Origin: Armatimonadota bacterium
GTDB lineage: Bacteria; Sysuimicrobiota; Sysuimicrobiia; Sysuimicrobiales; Humicultoraceae
NCBI GenBank assembly: GCA_031081715.1
Contig: JAVHMA010000024.1
Coordinates: 1-54,617, forward strand
Direction: 5' to 3'
Length of the DNA: 54,617 nucleotides
Of the stretch, positions 20,151 through 30,026 are shown piece after piece. The stretch's first letter is position 1; the number at the start of each line of letters is the position of its first letter. The notes under the pieces were generated by a model. The model was not told where the DNA came from. It ran no database searches and saw only the letters and a program-made list of their open reading frames with translations. The position numbers were made by a program, and so were the translations under genes.

Positions 20151-20407
20151 GCTGAGCAGGGTGGCCGTCAATCAGGCGCCCGTCGGGAGAGAGCCAGGAC
20201 GCGGGTCCGCCGGGGTCGTTCACCCCGGGGCGTTCGGCGAGGCCGGGGGCGGTCCCTGAAGCCGGGGGCGATCCCTGAGGCCGGGGGCCCGAGCTCCCCG
20301 ACGGGCGGAACCTGGCGGCCGGTTCCTCGGGGGGAAGGTCGGCAGCCCGGGACGAACTTGCCTAGGGTGACCGTCGTGGGGGCCGGCGCCCCCGGAGGTG
20401 GGAGTCG
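20151..20407. other. Gene-free GC-rich spacer before pckA
   Basis: No conserved coding region on either strand. Upstream half is probably further decayed MFS sequence. It contains the 19-bp tandem repeats listed separately. Immediately before pckA lies GGAGGTGGGAG, its ribosome site. No convincing promoter seen. Confidence 0.5.
20239..20288. repeat. Short tandem repeat, 19-bp unit
   Basis: GAGGCCGGGGGCGGTCCCT (20239-20257) is followed directly by GAAGCCGGGGGCGATCCCT (20258-20276), two mismatches, and by a partial third copy GAGGCCGGGGGC (20277-20288). The location, between a pseudogene and pckA, suggests slippage expansion in unconstrained DNA. Confidence 0.7.
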
Positions 20408-22009
<1,602 letters not shown>

Positions 22010-22016
22010 CTTCCGC

Positions 22017-23138
22017 ATGAGCCGCCTGCGCATCGGCGTCCTCACGGGCGGCGGCGACTGCCCGGGTCTGAACGCGGTCATCCGGGCCGTGGTGCTCTCC
22101 GCCCACGGCGGGCTCGGGTGGGAGGTCCTGGGCGTTCAGGACGGGTTCGACGGCCTCCTGCACGACCGCGCGCGGGCGCTGGGCCGCGAGGACGTCCGCG
22201 GCATCCTCACGCTGGGCGGCACGATCCTGGGCACCTCGAACCGCGGCAACCCGTTCGCATGGCCCGTGGTCCGCAACGGCCGGACCGAGGTGGTCGACGC
22301 CTCGGGCGAGGTGATCGAGCGCATCCGGGCCCTGGCGCTCGATGCGCTCATCGTGATCGGCGGCGACGGCACGCTGCGCATCGGCGAGCGGCTCAGCCAG
22401 ATGGGCGCGCCGATCGTGGGCATCCCCAAGACCATCGACAACGACATCTCCGCGACCGACATCACGTTCGGCTTCGACACCGCGCGGGTCACCGCGACCG
22501 AGGCGATCGACAAGCTCCACTCCACGGCGGAGAGTCACCACCGCGTCATGGTGGTGGAGACGATGGGCCGCAACGCCGGGTGGATCGCGCTAGAGTCCGG
22601 GATCGCCGGCGGGGCGAACTCGGTGCTCATTCCCGAGATCCCCTACCGCCTGGAGGTGGTGGTCGAGACCATCGAGGCGCGCGCCACCCGCGGCCGACCC
22701 TTCTCGATCGTGGTGGTGGCCGAGGGCGCGCACCCCGTGGGCGGCACCCAGGTCTACCGCGAGCCCGGCGGCCCCGGCCGGCTGCCGCGCCTGGGCGGCA
22801 TCGGGCAGCAGGTGGCCGACGCCCTGGCCGAGGCCACCGGCCGCGAGACCCGGTGCACGGTGCTCGGGCACCTGCAGCGCGGCGGGACGCCCACGCCGTT
22901 CGACCGGCTGCTCGCCACGCGGTTCGGCGTGCGCGCGGTGGAGTGCGTGGCGGCGGGCCGGCTGGGGACGATGGTGGCGTTGCGGGGCCCGTCGGTCATC
23001 GACGTGCCGCTCGCGGACGCGGTCGCCGAACCGAAGCGCGTGCCGCCCGACGGCGAGCTGGTCCGGGCGGCGCGGGAGCTGGGGATCTCGATGGGGGATG
23101 TCGCCGGGCCGGCAGACCCCGCGGCGGGCTTGCTATGA
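22017..23138 (+). CDS. 6-phosphofructokinase, predicted ATP-type (Gly/Lys signature)
   Basis: 373 aa, PfkA fold. N-terminal GVLTGGGDCPGLNAVIR; phosphoryl-donor loop GGDGT with Gly118 at the position equal to E. coli Gly104; catalytic PKTIDND with Lys138 where E. coli has Gly124; GRNAGWIAL and HLQRGGTPTPFD follow. Gly at the 104-equivalent position allows ATP, whereas PPi enzymes carry Asp there. The Gly/Lys combination occurs in ATP-dependent group III-type PFKs. It includes an insertion around 245-260 (GGTQVYREPGGPGRLPR). ATG 22017 lies 8 bp after the pckA stop. Confidence 0.88.
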   Translation: MSRLRIGVLTGGGDCPGLNAVIRAVVLSAHGGLGWEVLGVQDGFDGLLHDRARALGREDVRGILTLGGTILGTSNRGNPFAWPVVRNGRTEVVDASGEVIERIRALALDALIVIGGDGTLRIGERLSQMGAPIVGIPKTIDNDISATDITFGFDTARVTATEAIDKLHSTAESHHRVMVVETMGRNAGWIALESGIAGGANSVLIPEIPYRLEVVVETIEARATRGRPFSIVVVAEGAHPVGGTQVYREPGGPGRLPRLGGIGQQVADALAEATGRETRCTVLGHLQRGGTPTPFDRLLATRFGVRAVECVAAGRLGTMVALRGPSVIDVPLADAVAEPKRVPPDGELVRAARELGISMGDVAGPADPAAGLL

Positions 23139-23171
23139 TCGCTGGTGGTGGGGGCGTTGGAGGTGGCACCT

Positions 23172-24197
23172 GTGCGTCTCGCGGTGTTGACCGGTGGTGG
23201 TGACGCGCCAGGCCTGAACGCGGCGATCCGGGCCGTCGTCCGCCGCGCGCTTGACGGCAACCACGAGGTCATCGGCCTGCGCAACGGCTGGCTGGGACTG
23301 CTCAACGGCGACGTCGTCCCGTTGACCCGCGACAGCGTCTCGGGCATCCTGCCGCGGGGCGGGACGATTCTCGGCACGTCGCGCACCAACCCGTTCAAGG
23401 CGGCCGACGGCGGGCCGCGGATGCTGGAGACCATTGCGCGCCTGGGCATCGACGCGATCGTCGCCATCGGCGGGGACGATACCCTGAGCGTAGCCCTCAA
23501 GCTCCACGCCATGGGGGTCCGCGTGGTCGGGATTCCCAAGACGATGGACAACGACGTGCCGGGGACCGACTACACCATCGGGTTCGACACCGCGGTCAAC
23601 GTGGTGATGGAGGCATGCGACCGGCTGCACACGACGGCCGAGGCCCACCACCGCGTCATGATCGTCGAGGTCATGGGTCGGGACGCCGGATGGGTGGCCG
23701 GCATCGGCGGGCTGGCCGGCGGGGCGGACGTCATCCTGGTGCCCGAGGTTCCGTTCACCATCGAGGACGTCTGCCAGATCGTGCGGCGACGCCACGAACG
23801 GGGCCGGACGTTCAGCATCATCGTGGTCGCCGAGGGCGCCAAGCCTGCCGACTTCGGGATGCCGATCACCCAGGACGCGCGCGTGGACGAGTTCGGACAC
23901 GTCCGGCTGGGCGGGGTCGGGGCCTTGCTCGCGCGCGAGGTCGAGGCGCGAACTGGCCACGAGACACGTGTGACGGTGCTCGGGCACCTGCAGCGCGGCG
24001 GGTCACCGACGGTCTTCGACCGGGTGCTCGCGACCCGGCTCGGCGTGGCCGCGGTGGAGGCCCTGGAGGCCGGGAAGGACGGCGTGATGGTGGCCGTCCA
24101 GGGGACGAAGATCGTCACGGTGAGCCTGCAGGAGGCCCTGGCGGGGACGAACCGGCTGGATTTGCAGCTCTACCAGCTCTCGCGGCTGTTCCACTAG
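23172..24197 (+). CDS. Phosphofructokinase, predicted pyrophosphate-type (Asp/Lys signature)
   Basis: 341 aa, homologous to the preceding gene. Donor loop GGDDT places Asp103 at the E. coli Gly104 position, and PKTMDND has Lys123. Asp/Lys is the diagnostic pair of PPi-dependent PFK, which works reversibly and therefore can serve gluconeogenesis. Other motifs: LTGGGDAPGLNAAIR, EVMGRDAGWVA and HLQRGGSPTVFD. GTG 23172 has GGAGGTGG five bases upstream, so I reject the GTG codons further upstream. It ends 16 bp before the convergent ABC-2 permease gene. Confidence 0.87.
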   Translation: MRLAVLTGGGDAPGLNAAIRAVVRRALDGNHEVIGLRNGWLGLLNGDVVPLTRDSVSGILPRGGTILGTSRTNPFKAADGGPRMLETIARLGIDAIVAIGGDDTLSVALKLHAMGVRVVGIPKTMDNDVPGTDYTIGFDTAVNVVMEACDRLHTTAEAHHRVMIVEVMGRDAGWVAGIGGLAGGADVILVPEVPFTIEDVCQIVRRRHERGRTFSIIVVAEGAKPADFGMPITQDARVDEFGHVRLGGVGALLAREVEARTGHETRVTVLGHLQRGGSPTVFDRVLATRLGVAAVEALEAGKDGVMVAVQGTKIVTVSLQEALAGTNRLDLQLYQLSRLFH

Positions 24198-24213
24198 ATG
24201 CCGTGGGGGCGCG

Positions 24214-24978
24214 TTAGCGTACCAGCCGCCGCCGCATCAGCACGACCGGCAGCGGGAACAGCGCGGCGGTCACCACCACGATCCACGCCAGGTCGGCCCA
24301 GTGCCGTGTCTCGAAGGTCCCCAGCGCCAGCGCGCGGCTCAGTGACACCACGTGCGACAGCGGGGTGAACCAGGTCGCGGTCGCCACCCACGCCGGCAGC
24401 GCGTCGAGCGGGAAGAAGATGCCGCTGAACATGAACATGGGCGTGATGAACAGCGCGAAGTAGAACGGGAAATAGTCGATGCTGGGGTTCACCGCGGTGA
24501 AGGCCATGGCGATCACCGAGAACATCAGGCCCGAGAGGAAGAACAGCGGCGGGATGAGCAGGGCGAGCGGTGAGCGCACCGTCCCGAAGGCCGCGATCAC
24601 GATCAGGAACGTCGTCCCGAACAGCACGCTCCGGGTGGCGCCCCACAGGACCTCGCCCACCACCACGTCCTCCACGTTGAGCGGCGTGGTAATGGCGCCG
24701 TCGTAGGCCTTCTCGTAGTACATCTGCACGTAGGCGTTGTACGTGCACTCGAACGTGGCGCCGAACATCGCGGCGGTGCAGATGAGCCCGGTGGCCACGA
24801 ACGTCAGATAGGGAAGGCCGCCCAGGGTTGTCAGGTAGGCGCCGATCCCGAAGCCCATCGCCAGCAGGTAGATCACCGGCTCGATGAAGTTCACCGCCAA
24901 CGCCTCGGGAAAGATCGACCGGAAGACGAAGACATTGCGCTGCCAGAACCGGAGCGCCCCCTTGGGCGAGAACAGCAT
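24214..24978 (-). CDS. ABC-2 type permease (NodJ/DrrB-like)
   Basis: 254 aa with six predicted helices. Carries the ABC-2 membrane signature near SLSRALALGTFETRHWADL and the NodJ-like opening RSIFPEALAVNFIEPVIYLLAMGFGIG, plus YEKAYDGAITTPLNVEDVVVGE before helix 3. Works with the adjacent ATPase to export a lipid, polysaccharide or drug; the substrate cannot be read from sequence. Its ATG shares one base with the ATPase stop (TGATG), showing translational coupling. Confidence 0.9.
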   Translation of the reverse strand: MLFSPKGALRFWQRNVFVFRSIFPEALAVNFIEPVIYLLAMGFGIGAYLTTLGGLPYLTFVATGLICTAAMFGATFECTYNAYVQMYYEKAYDGAITTPLNVEDVVVGEVLWGATRSVLFGTTFLIVIAAFGTVRSPLALLIPPLFFLSGLMFSVIAMAFTAVNPSIDYFPFYFALFITPMFMFSGIFFPLDALPAWVATATWFTPLSHVVSLSRALALGTFETRHWADLAWIVVVTAALFPLPVVLMRRRLVR

Positions 24979-25955
24979 CACTCGCGCAGCATCCTCCCGG
25001 TCAGCTTGAGGAACACGTCCTCCAGGGTGGCGCGTCGCAGCAGCGCCGACTCGATGGGCAGCGCGGCTTCCCGGATGCGGTGCAGCAAGGCCTCGCCATC
25101 GGCGGTGTAGACCAGCACCAGGTCGCCGTGCGCCTCGTGGCGTTCCGCACCCCCGTCGTCGCGCGCGAGCAGGGTGCCGAGCGCCTGCCGTGCCGGGGCG
25201 CCGTCCAGCCCGCGCAGTTCCACCACCTCGCGCCCCACGTGCTCGCGGATCAGGTCCGCCGGCGCGCCCTCGGCGACGATGCGGCCGTGGTCCATGATGA
25301 CGATCCGGTCGCACAGCGCGGCGGCCTCGTCCATGTAGTGCGTCGTGAGCACCTGGGTGACGCCCATGCGTTTGAGCTGCCGGAGCTTCTCCCACGTGAG
25401 CTGCCGGGCCTGCGGGTCGAGCCCGGTGGTCGGCTCGTCGAGGATGAGCAGGTCGGGCTGCGCCATCAGCGCCCTGGCGATCATCAACCGCCGGCGCATG
25501 CCGCCGCTGAGGTGCTCGACCTTGTCCCGGTGGCGCTCGGCCAGCGCCACGAACTCCAGCAGCTCGTCCGCGCGGCGGCGCGCCTGCGTCCACGGCAGGT
25601 CGAAGTAGCGCCCGAAGATCACCAGGTTCTCGCGTACCGATAGCGCCGAGTCGAGCGTGTTGTCCTGCGTGACCACCCCCAGGCGCGCCTTGATGCGGCG
25701 CGCCTCGCGCCGGACGTCCATGCCGAGCACGGTGAGCTCGCCCGCGCTCGGCTCGAGCACGCAGTAGATCATCTTCATGGTGGTGGTCTTGCCCGCGCCG
25801 TTGGGGCCGAGGAAGCCGAAGCACTCCCCGGGGCGTACCTCGAAAGCCACGCGGTCTACCGCGACGAGCGTTCCGTAGCGCTTCTCCAGGCCGCGGGCGC
25901 GGATGACCGGCACGGGGGCAGGCACGCCCGTGGGAGCGGGGCGATCAGGCACCAC
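24978..25955 (-). CDS. ABC-2 type exporter ATPase (NodI/DrrA-like)
   Basis: 325 aa. Walker A GPNGAGKTTTMKM, signature HLSGGMRRRLMIARALM, Walker B LLILDEPTTGLDPQAR and the switch TTHYMDEAAALCDR. The C-terminal 80 residues form the DrrA/NodI extension. First gene of a two-gene exporter operon. GTG start at 25955, only 15 bp from the stop of the SIS-domain gene upstream on the same strand, so read-through from that gene is plausible. Nothing indicates nodulation: the family is widespread in drug and lipid export. Confidence 0.92.
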   Translation of the reverse strand: MVPDRPAPTGVPAPVPVIRARGLEKRYGTLVAVDRVAFEVRPGECFGFLGPNGAGKTTTMKMIYCVLEPSAGELTVLGMDVRREARRIKARLGVVTQDNTLDSALSVRENLVIFGRYFDLPWTQARRRADELLEFVALAERHRDKVEHLSGGMRRRLMIARALMAQPDLLILDEPTTGLDPQARQLTWEKLRQLKRMGVTQVLTTHYMDEAAALCDRIVIMDHGRIVAEGAPADLIREHVGREVVELRGLDGAPARQALGTLLARDDGGAERHEAHGDLVLVYTADGEALLHRIREAALPIESALLRRATLEDVFLKLTGRMLRE

Positions 25956-25970
25956 GCGAGGTCTCTTCTT

Positions 25971-27005
25971 CTAGCGCGTGAGCGTCACCTTGCGCAGACC
26001 CCGGGGGCTGTCGGGGTTGAGCTTGCGCGCGACCGCCAGGTGGTAGGCGAACAGGTGCACCGCGGGCGCGGCCGCGATCGGCGCCAGCGGTTCGGGCAGC
26101 CCCGCCCGGACCGCCACGTCACCGGGGTCGTCGCCGAAGGCGAACGTCAGCGTCGGGACCGAGCGGCCGCGGAGCTGCACGCGCACGTCGATGAGCCCGG
26201 CCGTGGCGCGGCCCGGTGGCAGCAGGAGGAGCACCGTGCTCTTCCGGTCGAGCGCTGCGATGGGGCCGTGGAGGAGCTCCGCTGCGGACAGCGACTCGGC
26301 CGTGGTATACGCGGCCTCCTTGAGCTTGAGCGCGGCCTCGTCGGCCACGCCGAGCATGTACCCGCGCGTGGTGACGATCCACGGGTCGCGCTTCGCGTGT
26401 TTACGCGCGAGCGCCCGGATCGCGGCCTCCTGCGCCAGCACGGCGCCGGTGACCTCGGGCAGCCGGCCCAGCGCCCGGGCGAGTTCCCGGTGCTGGCCCC
26501 AGCCCACGACCAGCGCCGCGAGCATCGCCAGCGACGCCGTGAACGTCTTGGTCGCGGCGACGGCGTGTTCCGGGCCGGCGGCGAGCGGCAGCACGTGCGC
26601 GGCTCGCTCGGCGAGCGGCGAGGACGGATCGTTGGTGACCGCCACGGTGAGCGCGCCCTGCCGGCGCGCCTCGGCGACCACCTCGGTGACGTCGATGGAC
26701 CGCCCCGACTGCGAGACCCCGATGACCGCCGCCGCCTCCCAGTTGGGTGTGCGGCCGTAGAGGGTCGTGACCGAGGGCATGGCAGTGGCCGTGGGGATGC
26801 GCAGCAGCGTCTCCACCAGGTACTGGCCGTAGATCGCCGCGTTGTGCGAGGTCCCGCGCGCGACGAAGACCACTAGCGACGGGTTGCGCCGGCGCAGGGC
26901 CGCGACGACCTCGCCGACGCCGGCGGCGTGCTCGCGCAGCATGCGCGCCAGCACCTGCGGCTGCTCCATCGTCTCGGCATGCATGGCGTGCGCACGGGTG
27001 GGCAT
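25971..27005 (-). CDS. SIS-domain sugar-phosphate isomerase/deaminase
   Basis: 344 aa with two SIS domains, corresponding to the C-terminal half of GlmS without the glutaminase. Motifs: VFVARGTSHNAAIYGQYL, GVSQSGRSIDVTEVV (phosphosugar Ser loop), TNDPSSPLAERA, AATKTFTASLAML, ALKLKEAAYTTAESLSAAELLHGPIA. Family relatives include amino-sugar-phosphate deaminases (AgaS/NagB-II) and Amadori deglycases (FrlB, FraB). ATG 27005 is preceded by GGAGG. Divergent from the GntR operon, sharing its 100-bp control region, so both sides probably serve one pathway. Confidence 0.87.
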   Translation of the reverse strand: MPTRAHAMHAETMEQPQVLARMLREHAAGVGEVVAALRRRNPSLVVFVARGTSHNAAIYGQYLVETLLRIPTATAMPSVTTLYGRTPNWEAAAVIGVSQSGRSIDVTEVVAEARRQGALTVAVTNDPSSPLAERAAHVLPLAAGPEHAVAATKTFTASLAMLAALVVGWGQHRELARALGRLPEVTGAVLAQEAAIRALARKHAKRDPWIVTTRGYMLGVADEAALKLKEAAYTTAESLSAAELLHGPIAALDRKSTVLLLLPPGRATAGLIDVRVQLRGRSVPTLTFAFGDDPGDVAVRAGLPEPLAPIAAAPAVHLFAYHLAVARKLNPDSPRGLRKVTLTR

Positions 27006-27097
27006 TGCGGCCTCCGGGTGCCGGGCGCGGCACGCCTCGACTATAGCACCGCGTCCCGCCCCGCCGGCAGGAGACCGGCAGCGCGACCGCCAATTAA

Positions 27098-27111
27098 TCA
27101 TAATGTTATGA
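27098..27111. promoter_or_regulatory. Candidate GntR operator overlapping its own start codon
   Basis: TCATAATGTTATGA: perfect 6-bp arms TCATAA/TTATGA around TG. The right arm includes the ATG of the GntR gene (27108-27110). It lies in the only AT-rich stretch (27091-27117) between the divergent SIS gene and the GntR operon. Neither an SD sequence nor a separate start codon is available, so the GntR mRNA may be leaderless and directly occluded by repressor. Confidence 0.55.
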
Positions 27112-27908
27112 CAAATCTCATCTCCCGCCGGTCCCCGGTCCCGCTCTACTACCAGGTCGAGTCGGTCCTCCGCGAGGAGATCGCCTCTGGCCGCTACGCC
27201 CACGACGCGCCGCTGCCCACCGAGGAGGCGCTGGTCCGCCGCTTTGGGGTGAGCCGCATCACGGTCCGCCGCGCGATGGAGCGGCTGGCGCAGGAAGGCC
27301 TGATCTACCGGGTCCCGGGGCGCGGCACCTTCGTGAACGGCGTCCGTTCGCTCGAGTTCCGCATCGAGCGGAACCCGGCCGACCTCATGGGGTTCGAGGA
27401 GGACATCCGCCGGGCAGGCTTCGTCCCCGAGACCCGCGTGCTGCGGCACGACTGGGTGCGCCTGCCCGCCGACGTGGCCGTGGCGCTCGGCGTTGCCCCC
27501 GAGGTCGAGGGGCTCTGGCTCCACCGCCGCGGCAGCGTCGCGGGCGCGCCGCTGTGGATCGAGGACCGCTACATCCTGCGCCGGTGGGCGGCGCGGCTGC
27601 GGCCGCGCGACTACGCGACGCCGAGCCTGCTGGCCACGCTGGCGCGGGCGCAGGGGTTCACCGTGGACCGCGCGGCCGTGCGCATCGCCGCCCGCGGCGC
27701 CGCGCGGGAAGAGGCCCGCCTGCTCGACCTGCGGGCCGGCGCGCCGGTCCTGGTCGCGGAGTTCGCGGTGCAGGCCGCCGGGCAGCCGGCACAGTACGTG
27801 CGCGCGCGGTTCCGGCCCGACCGCTACGCGTTCGCGTTCGTCATCGGGCCGGAGGCTCCACTTCGGGGCCGCCCCGCGCCCGAGGAGGACGCGCGTGTCC
27901 GGCGCTGA
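27108..27908 (+). CDS. GntR/HutC-family regulator with UTRA domain
   Basis: 266 aa. N-terminal winged helix (1-75) with PLYYQVESVLREEIASGRY, PLPTEEALVRRFGVSRITVRRAM and GLIYRVPGRGTFV. The rest (90-250) is a UTRA ligand domain (LWLHRRGSVAGAPLWIEDRYIL, APVLVAEFAVQAAG, QYVRARFRPDRYAF). HutC members often sense amino-sugar phosphates, histidine derivatives or fructosamines. ATG 27108 lacks a Shine-Dalgarno sequence. First gene of an operon: its end overlaps the next gene by 14 bp. Confidence 0.92.
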   Translation: MTNLISRRSPVPLYYQVESVLREEIASGRYAHDAPLPTEEALVRRFGVSRITVRRAMERLAQEGLIYRVPGRGTFVNGVRSLEFRIERNPADLMGFEEDIRRAGFVPETRVLRHDWVRLPADVAVALGVAPEVEGLWLHRRGSVAGAPLWIEDRYILRRWAARLRPRDYATPSLLATLARAQGFTVDRAAVRIAARGAAREEARLLDLRAGAPVLVAEFAVQAAGQPAQYVRARFRPDRYAFAFVIGPEAPLRGRPAPEEDARVRR

Positions 27909-28941
27909 CGGGAAGCTCCTCAAGGTGGGCGAGGCGATCGACAGCCTCTGCACCATCGAGATCACCGGCCGGGGGGTCGTGCGCGATCTCTACCTGGCCG
28001 CGCGCGCCGCGCAGGACGGTCCGCTCTGCCTGGCCGCGGCGCGCGAGCTGGCCGCGCGCGTGCACCCCGGCGACGCCGTGGTCATCGCCACGGGCCTGCC
28101 CACCTACCCGTGGTTCTCCGGAGAGCAGGATGGCCCGGTGGGCGCGGCGACGCTCGCGCGGGCGCTCGTGCTCGGACTCGCGGCGCGGCCGATCGTGGTC
28201 ACCGAGGCGATCCACGTCGAGATGTGCCGGGCCGCGCTGCGCGGCGCCGGGCTCTACGCGCGCGGGCTGGAGCAGGCGCTCAGCCTGCCGACCACGGCGG
28301 CGGTCGTGGCGTTTCCCACCGACCCCGCCGAGGCCGCCGAGGCCGCGGACCGCCTGATGGCGCAGGCGCGGCCCAGGGCGATGGTCGCCATCGAGCGCCC
28401 CGGCGCCAACGAGCGAGGGCACTACCACGGCGCCAAGGGGTTCCAGCTCAGCGACCACTGCGCGAAGGTGGACCTGCTCTTCGAGCGGGGGAAGGCGGCC
28501 GGCGCGTACACGGTCGGCATCGGCGACGGCGGCAACGAGCTCGGCTGCGCGCTGATCCGCGAGACCGTGGTCGCGACCGTGCCGTTTGCGGCCGTCTGCC
28601 AGTGCCCGTGCGGCGGGAGCGTGGTGCCGGCGTTCGTGCCAGACCACCTGATCATCGCCGCCATCTCCAACTGGGGCGCCTACGGCGTGGCCGCGGCGCT
28701 GGCGCTGCTGCTGGACCGCCGCGAGGTGCTGCACGACCGCGAGGTGGACCGCCGCGTGCACGAGTTGTGCGCGGCGGCCGAGGCCAACAACGACGGGCCA
28801 GGCCTGCTCGATCCCGGTACGGATGCCGTGCCCGCGCGGCTGCACGGCGACTTCGTGGAGCTGCTCGGCTTCATGGTGCAAAGTGGCATCGACTTCGGCC
28901 GGCTCTACAAGGAGCCTCGCTACCCGTGGCTCGCCGTCTAG
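27895..28941 (+). CDS. D-glutamate cyclase-like protein (DUF4392 family)
   Basis: 348 aa. Matches the C-terminal domain of D-glutamate cyclase (DGLUCY, PF14336), which converts D-Glu to 5-oxo-D-proline. Seen here: TGLPTYPWFSGEQDGPVGAATLARAL, AIERPGANERGHYHGAKG and the hallmark VGIGDGGNELGCALI. A Cys-rich stretch CQCPCGG follows at residues 240-246. GTG 27895 uses GAGGAGG inside the preceding gene and overlaps it. Its position between a GntR sensor and a PLP enzyme acting on D-amino acids supports a D-amino-acid route; the reaction itself is inferred. Confidence 0.82.
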   Translation: MSGADGKLLKVGEAIDSLCTIEITGRGVVRDLYLAARAAQDGPLCLAAARELAARVHPGDAVVIATGLPTYPWFSGEQDGPVGAATLARALVLGLAARPIVVTEAIHVEMCRAALRGAGLYARGLEQALSLPTTAAVVAFPTDPAEAAEAADRLMAQARPRAMVAIERPGANERGHYHGAKGFQLSDHCAKVDLLFERGKAAGAYTVGIGDGGNELGCALIRETVVATVPFAAVCQCPCGGSVVPAFVPDHLIIAAISNWGAYGVAAALALLLDRREVLHDREVDRRVHELCAAAEANNDGPGLLDPGTDAVPARLHGDFVELLGFMVQSGIDFGRLYKEPRYPWLAV

Positions 28942-28952
28942 GAGGACACCCG

Positions 28953-30026
28953 ATGACCACCGCGACGGTCAGCGCTGCCGACCTGCGGGCGCGCATCGCG
29001 GCGTTGCCGCGCCGCCGCCTGGCGTTCCTGCCCACCCCCATCCAGCACTGCCCCAACCTGTCCGCCGACCTCGGCGTGGATCTGTGGGTGAAGCGCGACG
29101 ACCTGACCGGGCCTGCCTTCGGCGGCAACAAGGTCCGCAACCTGGAGTGGCGGATGGCCGAGGCGATCGAGGCGGGCGCCGACGTGCTGGTCTTCGGGGT
29201 CGAGGCGACCTCCAACTCCGCGCGCCAGACCACCGCGGCCGCCAACATGCTGGGGCTGCCGCTCGTGCTCGTCCTGCGCGGTCGGCCGGAGGCCGCCCCA
29301 CAGGGGAACCTGCTGTGCGATCTGGTGCTGGGCGCCGAGGTGCGCCTGGTGGACCTGCCCACCTACCACGACCTCGACGCCGCCGTGCGCGGCGTGGTCG
29401 AGGAACTGCGCGCGCAGGGCCGGCGGCCGTTTTCCCTCAATCACGGCCGCATGTTCGAACGCGGCGCGGCGCTGGCCACGGTCGAGAACTTCCTCGAGAT
29501 CGTGGAGCTACTGGCGGCGCACGACCGGCGACCGGACCACATCTACATCTCGTCGGGCGGCAAGGGGCTGGCCGGTCTGATCCTGGCCCGGGAGGCCATG
29601 GGTCTGCCGGTGCGCGTGGTCGGTGTCGCGTCCACGGCCAACGAGGATCCCTGGCAGAGCGCCGCGCGGATCGCCACCGAGACCGCCGCGCTGCTGGGGC
29701 TGCCGATCACCGTGACGCCCGACGACGTCGAGGCGACGTGGGACTACATCGGAGGCGGCTACGGCGTGCCCACGCCGGACGGCCTCGAGGCCATCCTGGC
29801 GTTCGCCCGCCGCGAAGGCCTGCTGCTGGACCCGGTTTACACCGGGAAGGCCGCGGCGGGCATGCTCGACCACATCCGCGCCGGCCGGGTGGCGCCCGGC
29901 GCGACGGTCGTGTTCGTGCACACCGGGGGACAGCCGGCGCTGTTCGCGCAGAGCCGGGCGATCGTCGAGCACCTCGCCAGGCGAGACCGGACCACGAAGT
30001 CCACGCACGAGGGGGGAGTCGCATGA
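28953..30026 (+). CDS. PLP-dependent D-cysteine desulfhydrase/ACC deaminase family enzyme
   Basis: 357 aa fold-type II PLP enzyme. LWVKRDDLTGPAFGGNKVRNLEW contains PLP Lys60; TSNSARQTTAAANMLGL is the substrate loop; YISSGGKGLAGLILA corresponds to the phosphate cup; VFVHTGGQPALFA closes the C-terminus. The family splits into D-cysteine desulfhydrase, ACC deaminase and D-serine-type enzymes; ACC deaminase specificity residues cannot be confirmed by eye. AGGAGG is found 7 bp upstream of ATG 28953. Overlaps the binding-protein gene start (ATGA). Confidence 0.87.
   Translation: MTTATVSAADLRARIAALPRRRLAFLPTPIQHCPNLSADLGVDLWVKRDDLTGPAFGGNKVRNLEWRMAEAIEAGADVLVFGVEATSNSARQTTAAANMLGLPLVLVLRGRPEAAPQGNLLCDLVLGAEVRLVDLPTYHDLDAAVRGVVEELRAQGRRPFSLNHGRMFERGAALATVENFLEIVELLAAHDRRPDHIYISSGGKGLAGLILAREAMGLPVRVVGVASTANEDPWQSAARIATETAALLGLPITVTPDDVEATWDYIGGGYGVPTPDGLEAILAFARREGLLLDPVYTGKAAAGMLDHIRAGRVAPGATVVFVHTGGQPALFAQSRAIVEHLARRDRTTKSTHEGGVA

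Noticed and set aside
23134-23139. TATGAT as a promoter for the second phosphofructokinase
   Set aside because: It overlaps the end of the first PFK gene and has no acceptable -35 at 16-19 bp.
22017-24197. Tandem PFK genes as an assembly duplication
   Set aside because: The two copies differ throughout, including donor-site residues and an insertion, so they are diverged paralogues.
24214-25955. Nodulation factor exporter
   Set aside because: NodIJ-like sequence alone is not evidence of nodulation; the family covers many drug and lipid exporters and no nod gene is present.
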